A stretch of DNA of 47,286 nucleotides from an uncultured Acetobacteraceae bacterium (GTDB lineage Bacteria > Pseudomonadota > Alphaproteobacteria > Acetobacterales > Acetobacteraceae), in the NCBI GenBank assembly GCA_946476985.1, contig CAMKWS010000011.1, positions 1-47,286 on the forward strand. Direction: 5' to 3'. Position numbers and translations under genes: made by a program. Numbering within the stretch: the stretch's first letter is position 1; each line of letters starts with the position of its first letter. Below are positions 17,917 through 27,152 of the stretch, piece after piece. The notes below the pieces were generated by a model. It made no database searches. It was not told the DNA's origin and saw nothing but the letters and a program-made list of their open reading frames with translations.

Positions 17917-20403
17917 TCAGAAGCGCGCTGTGACATCAAGGTAGTAATAGCCACCATTAATGCCCAGCTGTGATGTGCTGAGATAATATTTCGGCACGCC
18001 AAGATAGCGGTTATTTTTCGGCACCTTAGTAGGGTATGCTGCAAAGATATTATTGCCGCCTAATGTTGCGCTCCAATGGCGTGTTACATTGTAGGTGACA
18101 GAAAGATTGGTCGTCCATTTCGGTTTGTTGTGGAACTGAAGATAGTTCGTTGTAGAGGCGGTCGATGTATTATTATTGGTGTAATAGGTCAGTGCAGAGG
18201 TTGTCTGCCCATAGCGGATCTCATGTAGGGAGACAGCCCAACGATTGTGAGGGGATATCCATGTCCCACCAAAGATGATCTTACTGCGTGGGTAAGCAGT
18301 AGTGATGTACGCTACACTTGGCGCATTGAGGATAGGGCTGCCATCACTGCGTGTGGTTTGATGGCGCAGGCGGGTGCGGTTCAGGTTGATGGAGGCATCC
18401 CAATTAACACGTCCAGCATTATTGAAGTTGCTGGTGTAGTTCATGGTTAAATCAAGCCCCTGCGTGCGCGTGTTGGCCACATTCGCAAACCACTGGGTTG
18501 AGAGGTTACTATTTGTGATATTCGCAGGCAGATTGGTAATACCATTTGTGCTTAGGATATTAGCTGCAGTGGCTCCATATAGATTGTTTCCTGGGAGGAT
18601 ACGGCCTCGTAGATCAATTTGGTAGACATCTGCTGTGACATGTAGCCCCTTAATGGGTTCAGCGATAATGCCTCCCTCAGCACTTGTGCTTTGTTCTGGT
18701 TTGAGGCGTTGTGCACCATTGGCGAGTGCTCCAGGGGAGTTTGCTGCAATGAGACCACGGGCCACGGTAGGGGAGAGCGTGAGAGAGGAAAAATGCTCTT
18801 GCGCTAGTGTCGGGGCATGGAAGCCGTTGCTGAATGTTCCGCGGAAGGCAAGGCGTTTAGAAACATCATAACGGGTTGAGATTTTGCCTGTCTGTGTATT
18901 ACCGACATCCGTATAATGCTCATAGCGGCCTGCGGCATCTACCTGCCAATGGCGGGTGAGGTGGGTCGCAATATCAACATAGCCAGAGACAACATCACGG
19001 TTAAAATTACCGGCATTTTGTGCATTTGTTCCTGCAAGAGAGAGGCTTGTTCCCCCGCCATATGTGCTTGCAGCGGAGCCTTCTCCGATAGAGTAGGACT
19101 CATAGCGATAGGCTGCTCCTCCAGCGATGTTAATGCTGTGAGGCCAGAAGGCAAAAGAAAGCTTACGGTTTAAGTCCAGTCCTGTTGTCCATTGGGAATT
19201 ATTATAGCCCTGCACTTTATTATATTTGGTTTGCAAAGCATCGGCTGGGAGGGCTTTATTGGCATCGCTTTTGAGGCCGATATTATCAAAGTCACGTCCA
19301 TAAACGGTGGAAAGGTCCCAGTGCCAGCCGGAGATCTTCCCTTTAAGCCCTGCGGTGACTTCAAAGTCATTTTCTTCTAGCGTTTGGATAGGGGAATATC
19401 CATCAGGATAAAGTGCCTGATATCCAGAGTAGCCATTAAGAGTAGAAGCTAAACGATAATTCTGGAAAGCCTCAGCATGGCGGTGGGCATAGGTTGCGCT
19501 GCCATAGGCTTGTAGATTGTCTGTAAAGCTATAGCCCGCATTAATTGCGATAGACTCACGGGTTTGTTCTGGTTGGCTGAGGAGTTTATTTACTGTTGTG
19601 CCTGTCCGGCTATCTGGTGCAGAGCGGAAGGCGTGGTCTTGATGTACGAAATCACCGCTTAAATGGACAAACCCACGGGAGCCGAGGGCTAACCCGCCAT
19701 CTAAGAAGATGCCTTGTTGATAGCCATCTCCACTGCTGGTGATGCCACTATTAGAGCGAAGCGTGAGGCCGTGATTTTGTTTTTTCAGAATAATATTTAC
19801 AACGCCTGCGATTGCGTCAGAACCATATTGAGCTGAAGCACCGTCCCGCAGGACTTCGATATGATCAATCGCTGAGAGGGGGATCATATCAATATCTGTT
19901 GGGGTTGTGCCCTGTTGAGGGCCAGCGTCCGCATAGATATTGGCTGTTGTATGGCGCCGGTGGCCATCGACAAGGATGAGCGTTTCGTTAGAGTTTAACC
20001 CACGAAGGCTGATGGAATCTGTTAGCGCACCTGTATCAAACCCGCCTGTTGGCACAGTAAGGGAAGGCAGCAATAGCTGCATTGCATCACGCAATGTTGG
20101 CTGCCCAACGCGTGTGAGTTGTTTGGCGGAGACAACATCAACAGGAGCAATCGCATCTCTTGCTTTTTTCCCTAGCTCGCGTGTGCCGGTAATAATAATG
20201 GTTTCATCACTATTAGAGACATTGCGCGCTTTAGGAGCAGTGTGGCGCACTGGGTTTTGTGCAGAAGAGGTATGTTTTTCTGTGTGTACGGTGGTATTTT
20301 GTGGCATTTCCGCTGCATGGGCCTGACATTGCAGAGCCACACCGACGCTGAGTAGCGATGGAATAGATGCGCTAAGAGGGAGGCGAATGTAGCGGGCGAT
20401 CAT
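17917..20403 (-). CDS. TonB-dependent outer-membrane receptor (unrelated subfamily)
   Basis: An 828-aa TonB-dependent receptor. The signal peptide (MIARYIRLPLSASIPSLLS...) is cleaved probably after AHA (residue ~30). A Ser/Thr/His-rich spacer follows, then a TonB-box-like ETIIITGTR (about residues 68-76). The plug has LRDAMQLLLPSL, SISLRGLNSNETLILVDGHRR, and the conserved VLRDGASAQYGSDAIAGVVN. The barrel ends in ...YLDVTARF with a terminal Phe. It belongs to the DGASAQYGSDAIAGVVN type of receptors, not the Fiu type next door, and has no evident Fur box before it, so iron may not be its substrate. Ligand unknown. Confidence 0.9.
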   Translation of the reverse strand: MIARYIRLPLSASIPSLLSVGVALQCQAHAAEMPQNTTVHTEKHTSSAQNPVRHTAPKARNVSNSDETIIITGTRELGKKARDAIAPVDVVSAKQLTRVGQPTLRDAMQLLLPSLTVPTGGFDTGALTDSISLRGLNSNETLILVDGHRRHTTANIYADAGPQQGTTPTDIDMIPLSAIDHIEVLRDGASAQYGSDAIAGVVNIILKKQNHGLTLRSNSGITSSGDGYQQGIFLDGGLALGSRGFVHLSGDFVHQDHAFRSAPDSRTGTTVNKLLSQPEQTRESIAINAGYSFTDNLQAYGSATYAHRHAEAFQNYRLASTLNGYSGYQALYPDGYSPIQTLEENDFEVTAGLKGKISGWHWDLSTVYGRDFDNIGLKSDANKALPADALQTKYNKVQGYNNSQWTTGLDLNRKLSFAFWPHSINIAGGAAYRYESYSIGEGSAASTYGGGTSLSLAGTNAQNAGNFNRDVVSGYVDIATHLTRHWQVDAAGRYEHYTDVGNTQTGKISTRYDVSKRLAFRGTFSNGFHAPTLAQEHFSSLTLSPTVARGLIAANSPGALANGAQRLKPEQSTSAEGGIIAEPIKGLHVTADVYQIDLRGRILPGNNLYGATAANILSTNGITNLPANITNSNLSTQWFANVANTRTQGLDLTMNYTSNFNNAGRVNWDASINLNRTRLRHQTTRSDGSPILNAPSVAYITTAYPRSKIIFGGTWISPHNRWAVSLHEIRYGQTTSALTYYTNNNTSTASTTNYLQFHNKPKWTTNLSVTYNVTRHWSATLGGNNIFAAYPTKVPKNNRYLGVPKYYLSTSQLGINGGYYYLDVTARF

Positions 20404-20625
20404 AGTAAAATGGTGCCTTCGGTTAGATAATACGCAATGAGATAGGACTGCTGTACAGCCGTATTTATCCGCGCAGGATAGTTAGCCTGTTTAATTCAAC
20501 AAAAATAAATAGTTAAATTTAACAAACCACTTTCCGTGCTGCATATTATAAAATGTTTGATAAGGCGATATCTTTTTTAGAGGATTAGTAAATTTTTTTA
20601 AAAAATGCTTAATTTGTACCAAAGC

Positions 20626-20653
20626 ATATTTCACTATTTCTATAGTGAAATAT
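20626..20653. repeat. Perfect 12-bp inverted repeat
   Basis: ATATTTCACTAT (20626-20637) and ATAGTGAAATAT (20642-20653) are exact inverted copies around TTCT. It lies 223 bp before the minus-strand receptor start. No U-run follows on the minus strand, so an operator or structured leader fits better than a terminator. Confidence 0.55.
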
Positions 20654-20765
20654 ATGGGGTTATTGCACCTAACAAGATACAAGCCATGACAGGGCTGATT
20701 AAACTCTTCTGAGATGGAGGAGAGAAGAGCGTATTAGATATATTAAGGGGAAAGCTTAAAAAAGG

Positions 20766-20811
20766 TCTCCCTACACCCTCCGTATCAAAAGACGTAAAGA
20801 GCGCAGGGAGA
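20766..20811 (-). terminator. Possible min operon terminator
   Basis: On the minus strand TCTCCCT pairs with AGGGAGA across a long loop of about 32 nt, followed by CC and a run of T's just after minE. The long loop makes it a weak call. Confidence 0.4.
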
Positions 20812-20818
20812 GAAGAGC

Positions 20819-21133
20819 TTAGTCCAGCTCTTCGTTAGGGGTGACAGTAGACACTTGCGCCCGTAGGCCGCTCTGCGGAACTTGGATATCTATTTCCAGC
20901 TTGGAGCATTTCTGCCCACGGTCTAACTTTACGCGGACATTATCTTCATCCACGGAGACATGGCGTGCTAGAACTTCTAGAATTTCAGCATGAAGAGTGC
21001 GGAGAAGGGTAGAATCCCCGCCTTCTTTCGCTTGCCGCTCGTGCGCAAGGAGAATTTGCAAACGGTCACGCGCAACATTGCTGCTGGTGGCTTCTGGGCG
21101 TTTGCGGGTGAAGAAGGAATCTATAAAACTCAT
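20819..21133 (-). CDS. minE: Cell division topological specificity factor MinE
   Basis: MinE stimulates MinD ATPase and drives removal of MinCD from the membrane, restricting Z-ring assembly to midcell. The 104-aa product has the N-terminal membrane-targeting segment (SFIDSFFTRK), the anti-MinCD helix ARDRLQILLAHER (about residues 21-33) and the C-terminal dimerisation domain. It is somewhat longer than the 88-aa E. coli protein because of the C-terminal tail. Its start overlaps the minD stop by 4 nt, indicating coupled translation. Confidence 0.96.
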   Translation of the reverse strand: MSFIDSFFTRKRPEATSSNVARDRLQILLAHERQAKEGGDSTLLRTLHAEILEVLARHVSVDEDNVRVKLDRGQKCSKLEIDIQVPQSGLRAQVSTVTPNEELD

Positions 21134-21945
21134 GCGCCCCTCTTTTTGAAGATGCGGCCAAAGATACCACGTTTTTCAGTTGGGACACTTACAGGAATAT
21201 CTTCACCCTCTAGGCGGCGGACGGCCTCAAAATAGGCACCTGCAGGCGCACTATCAGGGGAAGCTAGTGTAACCGGGGCACCCACGTTAGATGCCTTTAG
21301 GACATCTTCACTCTCTGGCACAACGCCAAGAAGTGGGAGAGACAGAATTTCGACAACGTCTTCAACGCTCAACATTTCGCCACGAGCAGCACGGATAGGG
21401 TCGTAGCGTGTGATAAGAAGATGTTTCTCTACCTGTTCCCCACGCTCAGCTTTTTCTGTGCGGCTATCCAGCATACCGATGATACGGTCTGAGTCACGAA
21501 CAGAGCTAACTTCAGGGTTCGTCACGATAACAGCATAGTCTGCATGATGCATCGCAAGTTGTGCGCCACGCTCAATGCCGGCAGGACTATCGCAGAGGAT
21601 CCAGTCGAACTTTTTGCGGAGCTCATCCATGATAATGCCAACACCTTCTGGCGTTAGGGCGTCTTTATCACGGGTCTGAGAAGCTGGTAGAATGGAAAGT
21701 GTGTCGCAGCGCTTATCACGGATCAGCGCTTGGTTAAGCGTAGCTTCTCCTTGAATGACGTTGATCAGGTCGAACACAACACGGCGCTCTACCCCCATAA
21801 TGAGGTCGAGGTTACGCAGTCCGACATCAAAATCGACCACGACTACGTTCTGTCCGCTCTTTGCAAGGGCTGCCCCTAGGGCAGCTGTAGTGGTCGTTTT
21901 ACCAACGCCCCCCTTGCCTGATGTAACGACGACGATCTTTGCCAT
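21130..21945 (-). CDS. minD: Septum site-determining ATPase MinD
   Basis: ParA/MinD ATPase that recruits MinC to the membrane. The deviant Walker A motif KGGVGKTT lies at residues 11-18, the DFDVGLRNLDLIMG switch region near residue 39 and the Walker B-like ILCDSPAGIERGA around residue 116. The protein ends in the amphipathic membrane-targeting helix GIFGRIFKKRGA. At 271 aa it has the usual length. It follows minC by 164 nt and overlaps minE. Confidence 0.98.
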   Translation of the reverse strand: MAKIVVVTSGKGGVGKTTTTAALGAALAKSGQNVVVVDFDVGLRNLDLIMGVERRVVFDLINVIQGEATLNQALIRDKRCDTLSILPASQTRDKDALTPEGVGIIMDELRKKFDWILCDSPAGIERGAQLAMHHADYAVIVTNPEVSSVRDSDRIIGMLDSRTEKAERGEQVEKHLLITRYDPIRAARGEMLSVEDVVEILSLPLLGVVPESEDVLKASNVGAPVTLASPDSAPAGAYFEAVRRLEGEDIPVSVPTEKRGIFGRIFKKRGA

Positions 21946-22109
21946 GAAACTTTCAGCTTTCCTGTAATTGGCCCTGTAACTTGCGTTACGATTTATTCCG
22001 AGTGTGATGCATCTTTGGCAGAGCCATCATAATAGAAGTTCTGCTAGATTACAGATCAAGAGGCGAATTGATAAGATGTATTTCGCTCAAAACTCTAAAA
22101 AACTTCACT

Positions 22110-22892
22110 TTAAGTTGAGCGTGTTCCCCCTGAGAGAGAAATAACACGCAAGCGCTCACCTTCCAAGCGTGTCTGAGTAGGAAGGCCTAGATATTCAGAT
22201 GGCATTTCTTCAGCAACCATGTAGAAGCCATCAATGGCGAGAAGTTCGGCTTCTAATTTGGTTGTAAAGATACGAGAGTTAGGCCGGCCATCTACCCCTG
22301 CGATAGCACGCCCACGTAAGGGGCCGTAAACATGGATAGAGCCCCCAGCAATAATTTCTGCACCAGATGAAACCGCGCCGATAATAATGATATCACCATC
22401 GGGGTTCTGGATAGACTGCCCAGAGCGCACAGCACGGTCGATAATGAGGGGTTCTTTTGTTTGGGGAGGCTCTGGCTTTTGTTCGGAAGTGTCTTCCTCG
22501 GGTAAAGCGACAGGTCCGCTGGGGCGTCCGCCATTGAGTTCAGCTGGCCAGTCCCATTTTTCAAACGCGGGCCAAGAGCGGTCTGCCCCTTCAATGCCGA
22601 TTAAATGGATATGGCGTTGGCGGAGTTCGTCTTGGAGGCTGGCAAGCTCTTCGGTTTCTGCATCAACTAGGCTAAGATCGAGAATAATAGGCTGGCGATT
22701 GAAGAATCCCGCGGAGCGCTTCATGTGTTGGTCTAGCCCTGCAAGCCACGTTTTAAGCGGTGCTTCTGGGGAAAGGATGAGCGCCAAGAATGAGCGTCCG
22801 CGGGCCCGAATGGTCATTCCGTTCGATCTTTGGGCTTGCGCTGAGGGCTTATCTGAAGGATGAAGCGATTGAGAGGCAGAAGGGGTGGACAT
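22110..22892 (-). CDS. minC: Septum site-determining protein MinC
   Basis: Inhibitor of FtsZ polymerisation, positioned by MinD. The 260-aa protein has an N-terminal FtsZ-inhibiting domain (about residues 25-125: FLALILSPEAPLKTWLAGLDQ...) and a Pro/Glu-rich linker (about 128-150). The C-terminal right-handed beta-helix domain (about 155-255) carries the family marks RSGQSIQNPDGDIIIIGAVS, GGSIHVYGPLRGRAIAG and FTTKLEAELLAIDGFY. It is the first gene of minCDE and divergent from the FzlA-like gene 82 bp away, so the two share a promoter region. Confidence 0.97.
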   Translation of the reverse strand: MSTPSASQSLHPSDKPSAQAQRSNGMTIRARGRSFLALILSPEAPLKTWLAGLDQHMKRSAGFFNRQPIILDLSLVDAETEELASLQDELRQRHIHLIGIEGADRSWPAFEKWDWPAELNGGRPSGPVALPEEDTSEQKPEPPQTKEPLIIDRAVRSGQSIQNPDGDIIIIGAVSSGAEIIAGGSIHVYGPLRGRAIAGVDGRPNSRIFTTKLEAELLAIDGFYMVAEEMPSEYLGLPTQTRLEGERLRVISLSGGTRST

Positions 22893-22974
22893 GAAGCAGA
22901 GTTTACCAGTCTGTTATATTCGTTTTACAGAGCGTCTCGTGTTCCGTAGCGTCGAAGTGCCGTAGGAAAGACTT

Positions 22975-23643
22975 ATGCGTATATTGCATCACCAACCTCT
23001 TTTTCCGCAATCGCGTTTTGTGCGGCTATTGTTGGCGGAGAAGAAACTACCCTTTGATCTCGCTATTGAAAAGGTGTGGGAGCGAAATGAGAGCTTTCAC
23101 AATTTAAATCCTGCCGGTGAAGTACCTGTTCTGGTTGAAGATAATGGTATGGTTGTACCTGGTGGGGGCGTTATTGCAGAGTATTTGGAGGATGTTTACC
23201 CAGAGGTTCCTCTTTTAGGGCGTAATATTGCCGAGCGTGTTGAAATACGCAGATTAATTGATTGGTTTGAGCGTCTTTTCCAGCAGGAAGTGATGATTAA
23301 TCTTCTTGGTGAAAAGATCGAGAAGCGCCTTTATGGCTATGGCTTGCCTGATGGCAATGTAATGCGTGCCGGTTATAAAAATCTTCGCTTCCATCTCGAT
23401 TATATCGGCTATCTTGCTGAGACGCGGACATGGCTAGGTGGACCTGTGATTTCTGCGGCAGATTTTACAGCTGCGGCTCATATTTCTTCGTTAGATTTTC
23501 TGGGTGATATTGATTGGCGCCGGGCGCCTGCTGTGCGAGATTGGTACGCACGGATTAAGTCTCGCCCCTGCTTTAGGCCGTTATTGGCAGATAGGATGAG
23601 TGGCGTAACCCCCCCTGCTTATTATGCGGATTTAGATTTCTAA
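22975..23643 (+). CDS. fzlA: Glutathione S-transferase fold protein, probable FzlA
   Basis: A 222-aa GST-fold protein: a thioredoxin-like N-terminal domain (about residues 1-80, with the NPAGEVPVLVEDNG turn) and an all-helical C-terminal domain, ending in a distinctive LLADRMSG...PPAYYADLDF tail. This tail and the overall form match alphaproteobacterial FzlA, a GST relative in Caulobacter that binds FtsZ filaments and links them to septal wall synthesis rather than acting as a transferase. Divergent position next to minCDE supports a division role. The FzlA assignment comes from remembered family features, not a search; the fallback is a plain GST-family protein. Confidence 0.75.
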   Translation: MRILHHQPLFPQSRFVRLLLAEKKLPFDLAIEKVWERNESFHNLNPAGEVPVLVEDNGMVVPGGGVIAEYLEDVYPEVPLLGRNIAERVEIRRLIDWFERLFQQEVMINLLGEKIEKRLYGYGLPDGNVMRAGYKNLRFHLDYIGYLAETRTWLGGPVISAADFTAAAHISSLDFLGDIDWRRAPAVRDWYARIKSRPCFRPLLADRMSGVTPPAYYADLDF

Positions 23644-23688
23644 GGCAGTTTTCCCTGCAATAAGTATAGCAAAGAGGGCGGCACACGA

Positions 23689-24912
23689 GTGGGCTATAAT
23701 ACCCAAGCACATAAGCAGAATTTGTGGGATGTTGTTGTTATTGGTGCTGGTGCTGCTGGAATGATGGCCGCTGCCACCGCCGGGCAAGCGGGGGCGCGTG
23801 TGTTGGTGCTAGACCATGTAGATAAACCCGGGCGGAAGATTCTAATTTCTGGCGGGGGGCGGTGTAATTTTACGAATCTAAAAGCTGATTGGCCCTATTA
23901 TCGTTCTGCCAACCCACGCTTTTGTCGCTCAGCTCTTGCACGTTATCAGCCACGGGATTTCTTGGCTTTAGTGGAGAAGCACCGTATCGCTTGGCATGAA
24001 AAAGAAGAGGGACAGCTTTTTTGTGATCATTCAGCCCAGCAAATTGTCACAATGTTGGAAGATGAATGTAAAGCGGGCAAGGTGCGCTTCTCATTAGGGT
24101 GTTCCGTAATTGATGTTACGCATGATGGTAGTGTTTTTACAGTAAAGACGTCTCGAGATCTTGTGCGGGCTAGGTCCATTATTTTGGCAACGGGCGGTAT
24201 GGCGTTGCCAAAATTGGGAGCGACGGATTTTTCATTACGTTTCGCACGGAGGTTTGGTTTGGCGGTGGTCCCTCCAGCTCCAGCACTTGTGCCTCTGCGT
24301 TTTTCAGTGCCACAACCTGAATTGGCTGGAGTATCTTTAACCGTTACGGCGACACTTCAGGCGCAGAAGAAGCCTAGTTTTACAGGAGGGATGGTCTTTA
24401 CACATAAAGGTGTATCTGGGCCTGCGATTTTGCAAATTTCATCTTGGTGGGATGGCCAGGGCGCGTTGAAGCTTAACCTGGCGCCCGGCAAAGAGATGTA
24501 TGATGAGATGCGTATAATTTGTCAGAAACGTCCTCGTGCTCATGGCCCTGCTCTTTTGGAGGGTTTGCCGGTAAGGTTAGCACGCTCATTGGCGGGGAAA
24601 TTCTTGGATGACCGTCCGTTAGCGGAGCAACCAGCTAAGGCTATTCGTGCTCTTGCCGCACAAGTGGAGAGTTGGGTCTTTACCCCAGAGGGGACGGAAG
24701 GTTACGCTAAAGCTGAGGTGATGCGTGGTGGTGTGGATACGGCCGAGTTATCATCTAAAACAATGGAGGCGCGCCGTGTGCCTGGATTGTATGTCGTTGG
24801 TGAGGCGGTGGATGTTACAGGTTGGTTGGGAGGTTATAATTTCCAATGGGCTTGGGCGAGTGGCGTAGCAGCTGGGCAAGCTGCAGCAGAACGCGCTAAT
24901 ATGTTGATTTGA
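23689..24912 (+). CDS. BaiN/HI0933 family FAD-dependent oxidoreductase
   Basis: A 407-aa flavoprotein of the HI0933/YhiN/BaiN family. An N-terminal Rossmann motif GAGAAG (about residues 18-23) is followed by the family signature SGGGRCNFTN (about residues 54-63). ATGGMALPKLGATDF closes the dinucleotide-binding part, and the C-terminal motif GGYNFQWAWASGVAAGQ contacts FAD. The family's physiological substrate is mostly unknown (BaiN acts in bile-acid dehydroxylation in a gut clostridium, which need not apply here). The start is GTG at 23689 with GAGGGCGG upstream. It lies 45 nt after the FzlA-like gene and is probably co-transcribed with it. Confidence 0.9.
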   Translation: MGYNTQAHKQNLWDVVVIGAGAAGMMAAATAGQAGARVLVLDHVDKPGRKILISGGGRCNFTNLKADWPYYRSANPRFCRSALARYQPRDFLALVEKHRIAWHEKEEGQLFCDHSAQQIVTMLEDECKAGKVRFSLGCSVIDVTHDGSVFTVKTSRDLVRARSIILATGGMALPKLGATDFSLRFARRFGLAVVPPAPALVPLRFSVPQPELAGVSLTVTATLQAQKKPSFTGGMVFTHKGVSGPAILQISSWWDGQGALKLNLAPGKEMYDEMRIICQKRPRAHGPALLEGLPVRLARSLAGKFLDDRPLAEQPAKAIRALAAQVESWVFTPEGTEGYAKAEVMRGGVDTAELSSKTMEARRVPGLYVVGEAVDVTGWLGGYNFQWAWASGVAAGQAAAERANMLI

Positions 24913-24976
24913 GAGTATATGTTAGCGTCCTAGTCATTAGGTGGGCGATTTTAGTGGCATGCTAAGGGGAGCATAC

Positions 24977-25747
24977 ATGCAGGAGAAACAGGAGCACGTT
25001 CGTCAGGCAGGAGGTACTGCTGCTGATGAGGCCGGAGGGCATGGCTCTGCGGCTGTTCTACCCCACGGGCCGGTTGAGCTGTTGTTGGTTGAGGATGATG
25101 ATAGTCTCGCGGAGGAGATTGTAGCCGATCTTCGAGGGCGTGGTTATATTGTTTCTCGTGCATCAACAGGGCGGGAAGGGCTTGAGATGGCCCAGAAGGG
25201 GCAATTCGGCCTGTTGATTCTTGATCGTATGTTACCTGAGATGGATGGACTGAGCGTATTAGAAAGCTTGCGGGAGCAGGATATTACAATGCCTGTTCTT
25301 GTGCTTTCGGCTCTTTCTGCGGTGGATGATCGTATTAGTGGCTTGAAAGCTGGTGGTGATGATTATCTGACCAAGCCATTTGTTTTAGAAGAGCTCGCTG
25401 CTCGGTTGGAAGCTTTGCTGCGGCGCCCTGTTTATGGACGGACCTCAATCTTAAAAGTTGGGCCGTTGGAGATGGATTTGATTGAGCGGACGGCCCGGCG
25501 TGGTGAACGTGAGATTGACTTATTGCCAAGAGAGTTCCGTCTGCTTGAGTATATGATGCGCCGTCCTAATGCCGTGCTTACACGGACAATGTTACTTGAA
25601 GATGTGTGGAGCTATCGTTTTGTCCCGCAGACAAACTTAGTGGATGTACATATCGGTAAGTTACGTCGGAAAGTGGATAAAGAGGGTGAAGAACCGTTGA
25701 TTCACAGTATTCGTGGTGTTGGGTTCTGTCTGCGTGTTCCGGAGTGA
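24977..25747 (+). CDS. OmpR-family response regulator
   Basis: Two-component transcription regulator. I chose ATG 24977 because AAGGGGAG sits 7 nt before it; the frame extends to 24941. The 256-aa product has an unusual ~32-residue Gly/Ala-rich N-terminal extension. The receiver domain has acidic pocket E39/D40-D42, phospho-acceptor D83 in LLILDRMLPEMDG, and K133 in LTKPF; an OmpR/PhoB winged helix follows (about residues 157-254, with LLPREFRLLEYMM and TNLVDVHIGKLRRKVD). The kinase gene overlaps its end, so they form a cognate pair. The RND operon starts 1.6 kb further on in the same direction, which makes it the obvious candidate target. Confidence 0.93.
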   Translation: MQEKQEHVRQAGGTAADEAGGHGSAAVLPHGPVELLLVEDDDSLAEEIVADLRGRGYIVSRASTGREGLEMAQKGQFGLLILDRMLPEMDGLSVLESLREQDITMPVLVLSALSAVDDRISGLKAGGDDYLTKPFVLEELAARLEALLRRPVYGRTSILKVGPLEMDLIERTARRGEREIDLLPREFRLLEYMMRRPNAVLTRTMLLEDVWSYRFVPQTNLVDVHIGKLRRKVDKEGEEPLIHSIRGVGFCLRVPE

Positions 25748-27152
25748 TCTTTTTAGAACAGCGGCCTTTCGACTTACTTTAGCACTGGCGTGTACTGTTG
25801 TTGTCGGGATGTTGCTGGAGATCACGCTGCTTTATGGGCAGGTGAGTGGTTATGAGGCCTTACGCACGAATGATCTGCTTCGGCGCTCTGCGGCGGTTCT
25901 TATGCAAGAGCCGCCAGGAGAGCTGGAGGTTAAGCTTAACGAACGTAGTACGAATGAATTACGTGTTTTTCTAAATGGCGCAGCTTTATTTGATCAAGAT
26001 CATCACCGCATAGCGGGAGATATGGCCTCATGGCCGGAGGGGCTTACCATGACCCCCTCTGTGCAGATATTACCTTTTTTTCTGCCTGATCATAGCGTGA
26101 CAGTCATGCGTTTTTTGGTGGTGGAAGTTCCCACCATACAAAAAGGAAAGGCGCGTTTTCTAGTTTTAGGTCGTTCGCGCCATATGGCGGATGAATTGCG
26201 CCACATGGCGCGTAAATCCACGCTGTATTCAATACTTCCTCTAGTGTCCTTTGCTCTTATCGCAGGTATTTTGCTGAGCCGTCGTGCGCTAGGGCGTATC
26301 ACTAAAATGCACGATACGATCGAACAGATCATGCAGGGGGAGATGCGTGAGCGTCTGCCTGTAGGGCGCGGTTATGATGACCTTGATCGTCTTGCGGGTT
26401 CGGTTAACCGTATGTTGGACCGATTGGAACAGCTGATGGGGGAGATGAGGGATGTAGGGAATGACATTGCTCATGACCTGCGGACCCCTTTAGCCCGTGT
26501 GCAGGCCCGTTTAGAACGTGTTGAGGCATTGTCTCAGGCGCTTCCTGAAGAAGAAGGTGGACGTTTTGAGCGCGCAGTAGGGCTATGCCGGAAAGATCTT
26601 GAGCAATGTTTCTCTATTATTACGGCCCTATTGCGGATTGGTGAAATTGAGAATGGCCAGCGTCGTGCGGGTTTTAAAATGATGGATGTCATGTCGCTTG
26701 TGACAGACATTGTGGATCTGTACGAACCCATAGCTGAGACGCAGGGTTTAGGGTTGTTTGTGGCTATTGGGCAGGGGCCGGTTAAGATATGGGGTGATGC
26801 AGATTTGCTGAATGAAGTTTTAGCGAATTTGTTAGAAAACGCCCTCAAATTTACCCCTAGAGGCGGGCGAATTACCCTCAGTGCGGGGTATAATGAATTG
26901 CAAGAACCGTGGGTGGAAGTGCGTGATACAGGTGTGGGGATTCCTGCTGCAGAGCGCAAAGCGGTGATGTCACGTTTTTATCGTGCAGATAAAAGCCGCA
27001 ATATCCCAGGGAGCGGCTTAGGGCTTAGCCTTGTGGCAGCTATTGTGCATTTGCATGGTGGACGGCTTGTAATTGAAGAAAATCTTCAAGGTGGAGAGCA
27101 AAGAAAGGGGACGGTTTTTCGTGTTATCTTTCCGCTTGTTAAGGCGCCATAG
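25713..27152 (+). CDS. Sensor histidine kinase, membrane-bound
   Basis: 479 aa from GTG 25713, overlapping the regulator by 35 nt; GTG 25734 is an equally possible start and neither has a strong ribosome binding site. TM1 is at about residues 20-41, a periplasmic sensor domain of ~130 residues follows, then TM2 (about 171-189) and HAMP (about 190-245). The HisKA box DIAHDLRTPLARV has phospho-acceptor H254. The HATPase_c domain shows the N box (NLLENALKFTP), G1 box (DTGVGIP) and G2 box (GSGLGLSLV). The signal sensed is unknown; similar kinases next to efflux operons often respond to metals or envelope-active compounds. Confidence 0.93.
   Translation: MVLGSVCVFRSDLFRTAAFRLTLALACTVVVGMLLEITLLYGQVSGYEALRTNDLLRRSAAVLMQEPPGELEVKLNERSTNELRVFLNGAALFDQDHHRIAGDMASWPEGLTMTPSVQILPFFLPDHSVTVMRFLVVEVPTIQKGKARFLVLGRSRHMADELRHMARKSTLYSILPLVSFALIAGILLSRRALGRITKMHDTIEQIMQGEMRERLPVGRGYDDLDRLAGSVNRMLDRLEQLMGEMRDVGNDIAHDLRTPLARVQARLERVEALSQALPEEEGGRFERAVGLCRKDLEQCFSIITALLRIGEIENGQRRAGFKMMDVMSLVTDIVDLYEPIAETQGLGLFVAIGQGPVKIWGDADLLNEVLANLLENALKFTPRGGRITLSAGYNELQEPWVEVRDTGVGIPAAERKAVMSRFYRADKSRNIPGSGLGLSLVAAIVHLHGGRLVIEENLQGGEQRKGTVFRVIFPLVKAP

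Larger units (their letters stand above)
20404..20818. other. AT-rich intergenic region upstream of the minus-strand receptor
   Basis: No gene is seen. The stretch lies downstream of minE and upstream of the receptor gene, both minus strand. It holds the long inverted repeat at 20626-20653, an ATGCTT/AAGCAT pair just before it, and the likely receptor promoter near its left end. Confidence 0.55.
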
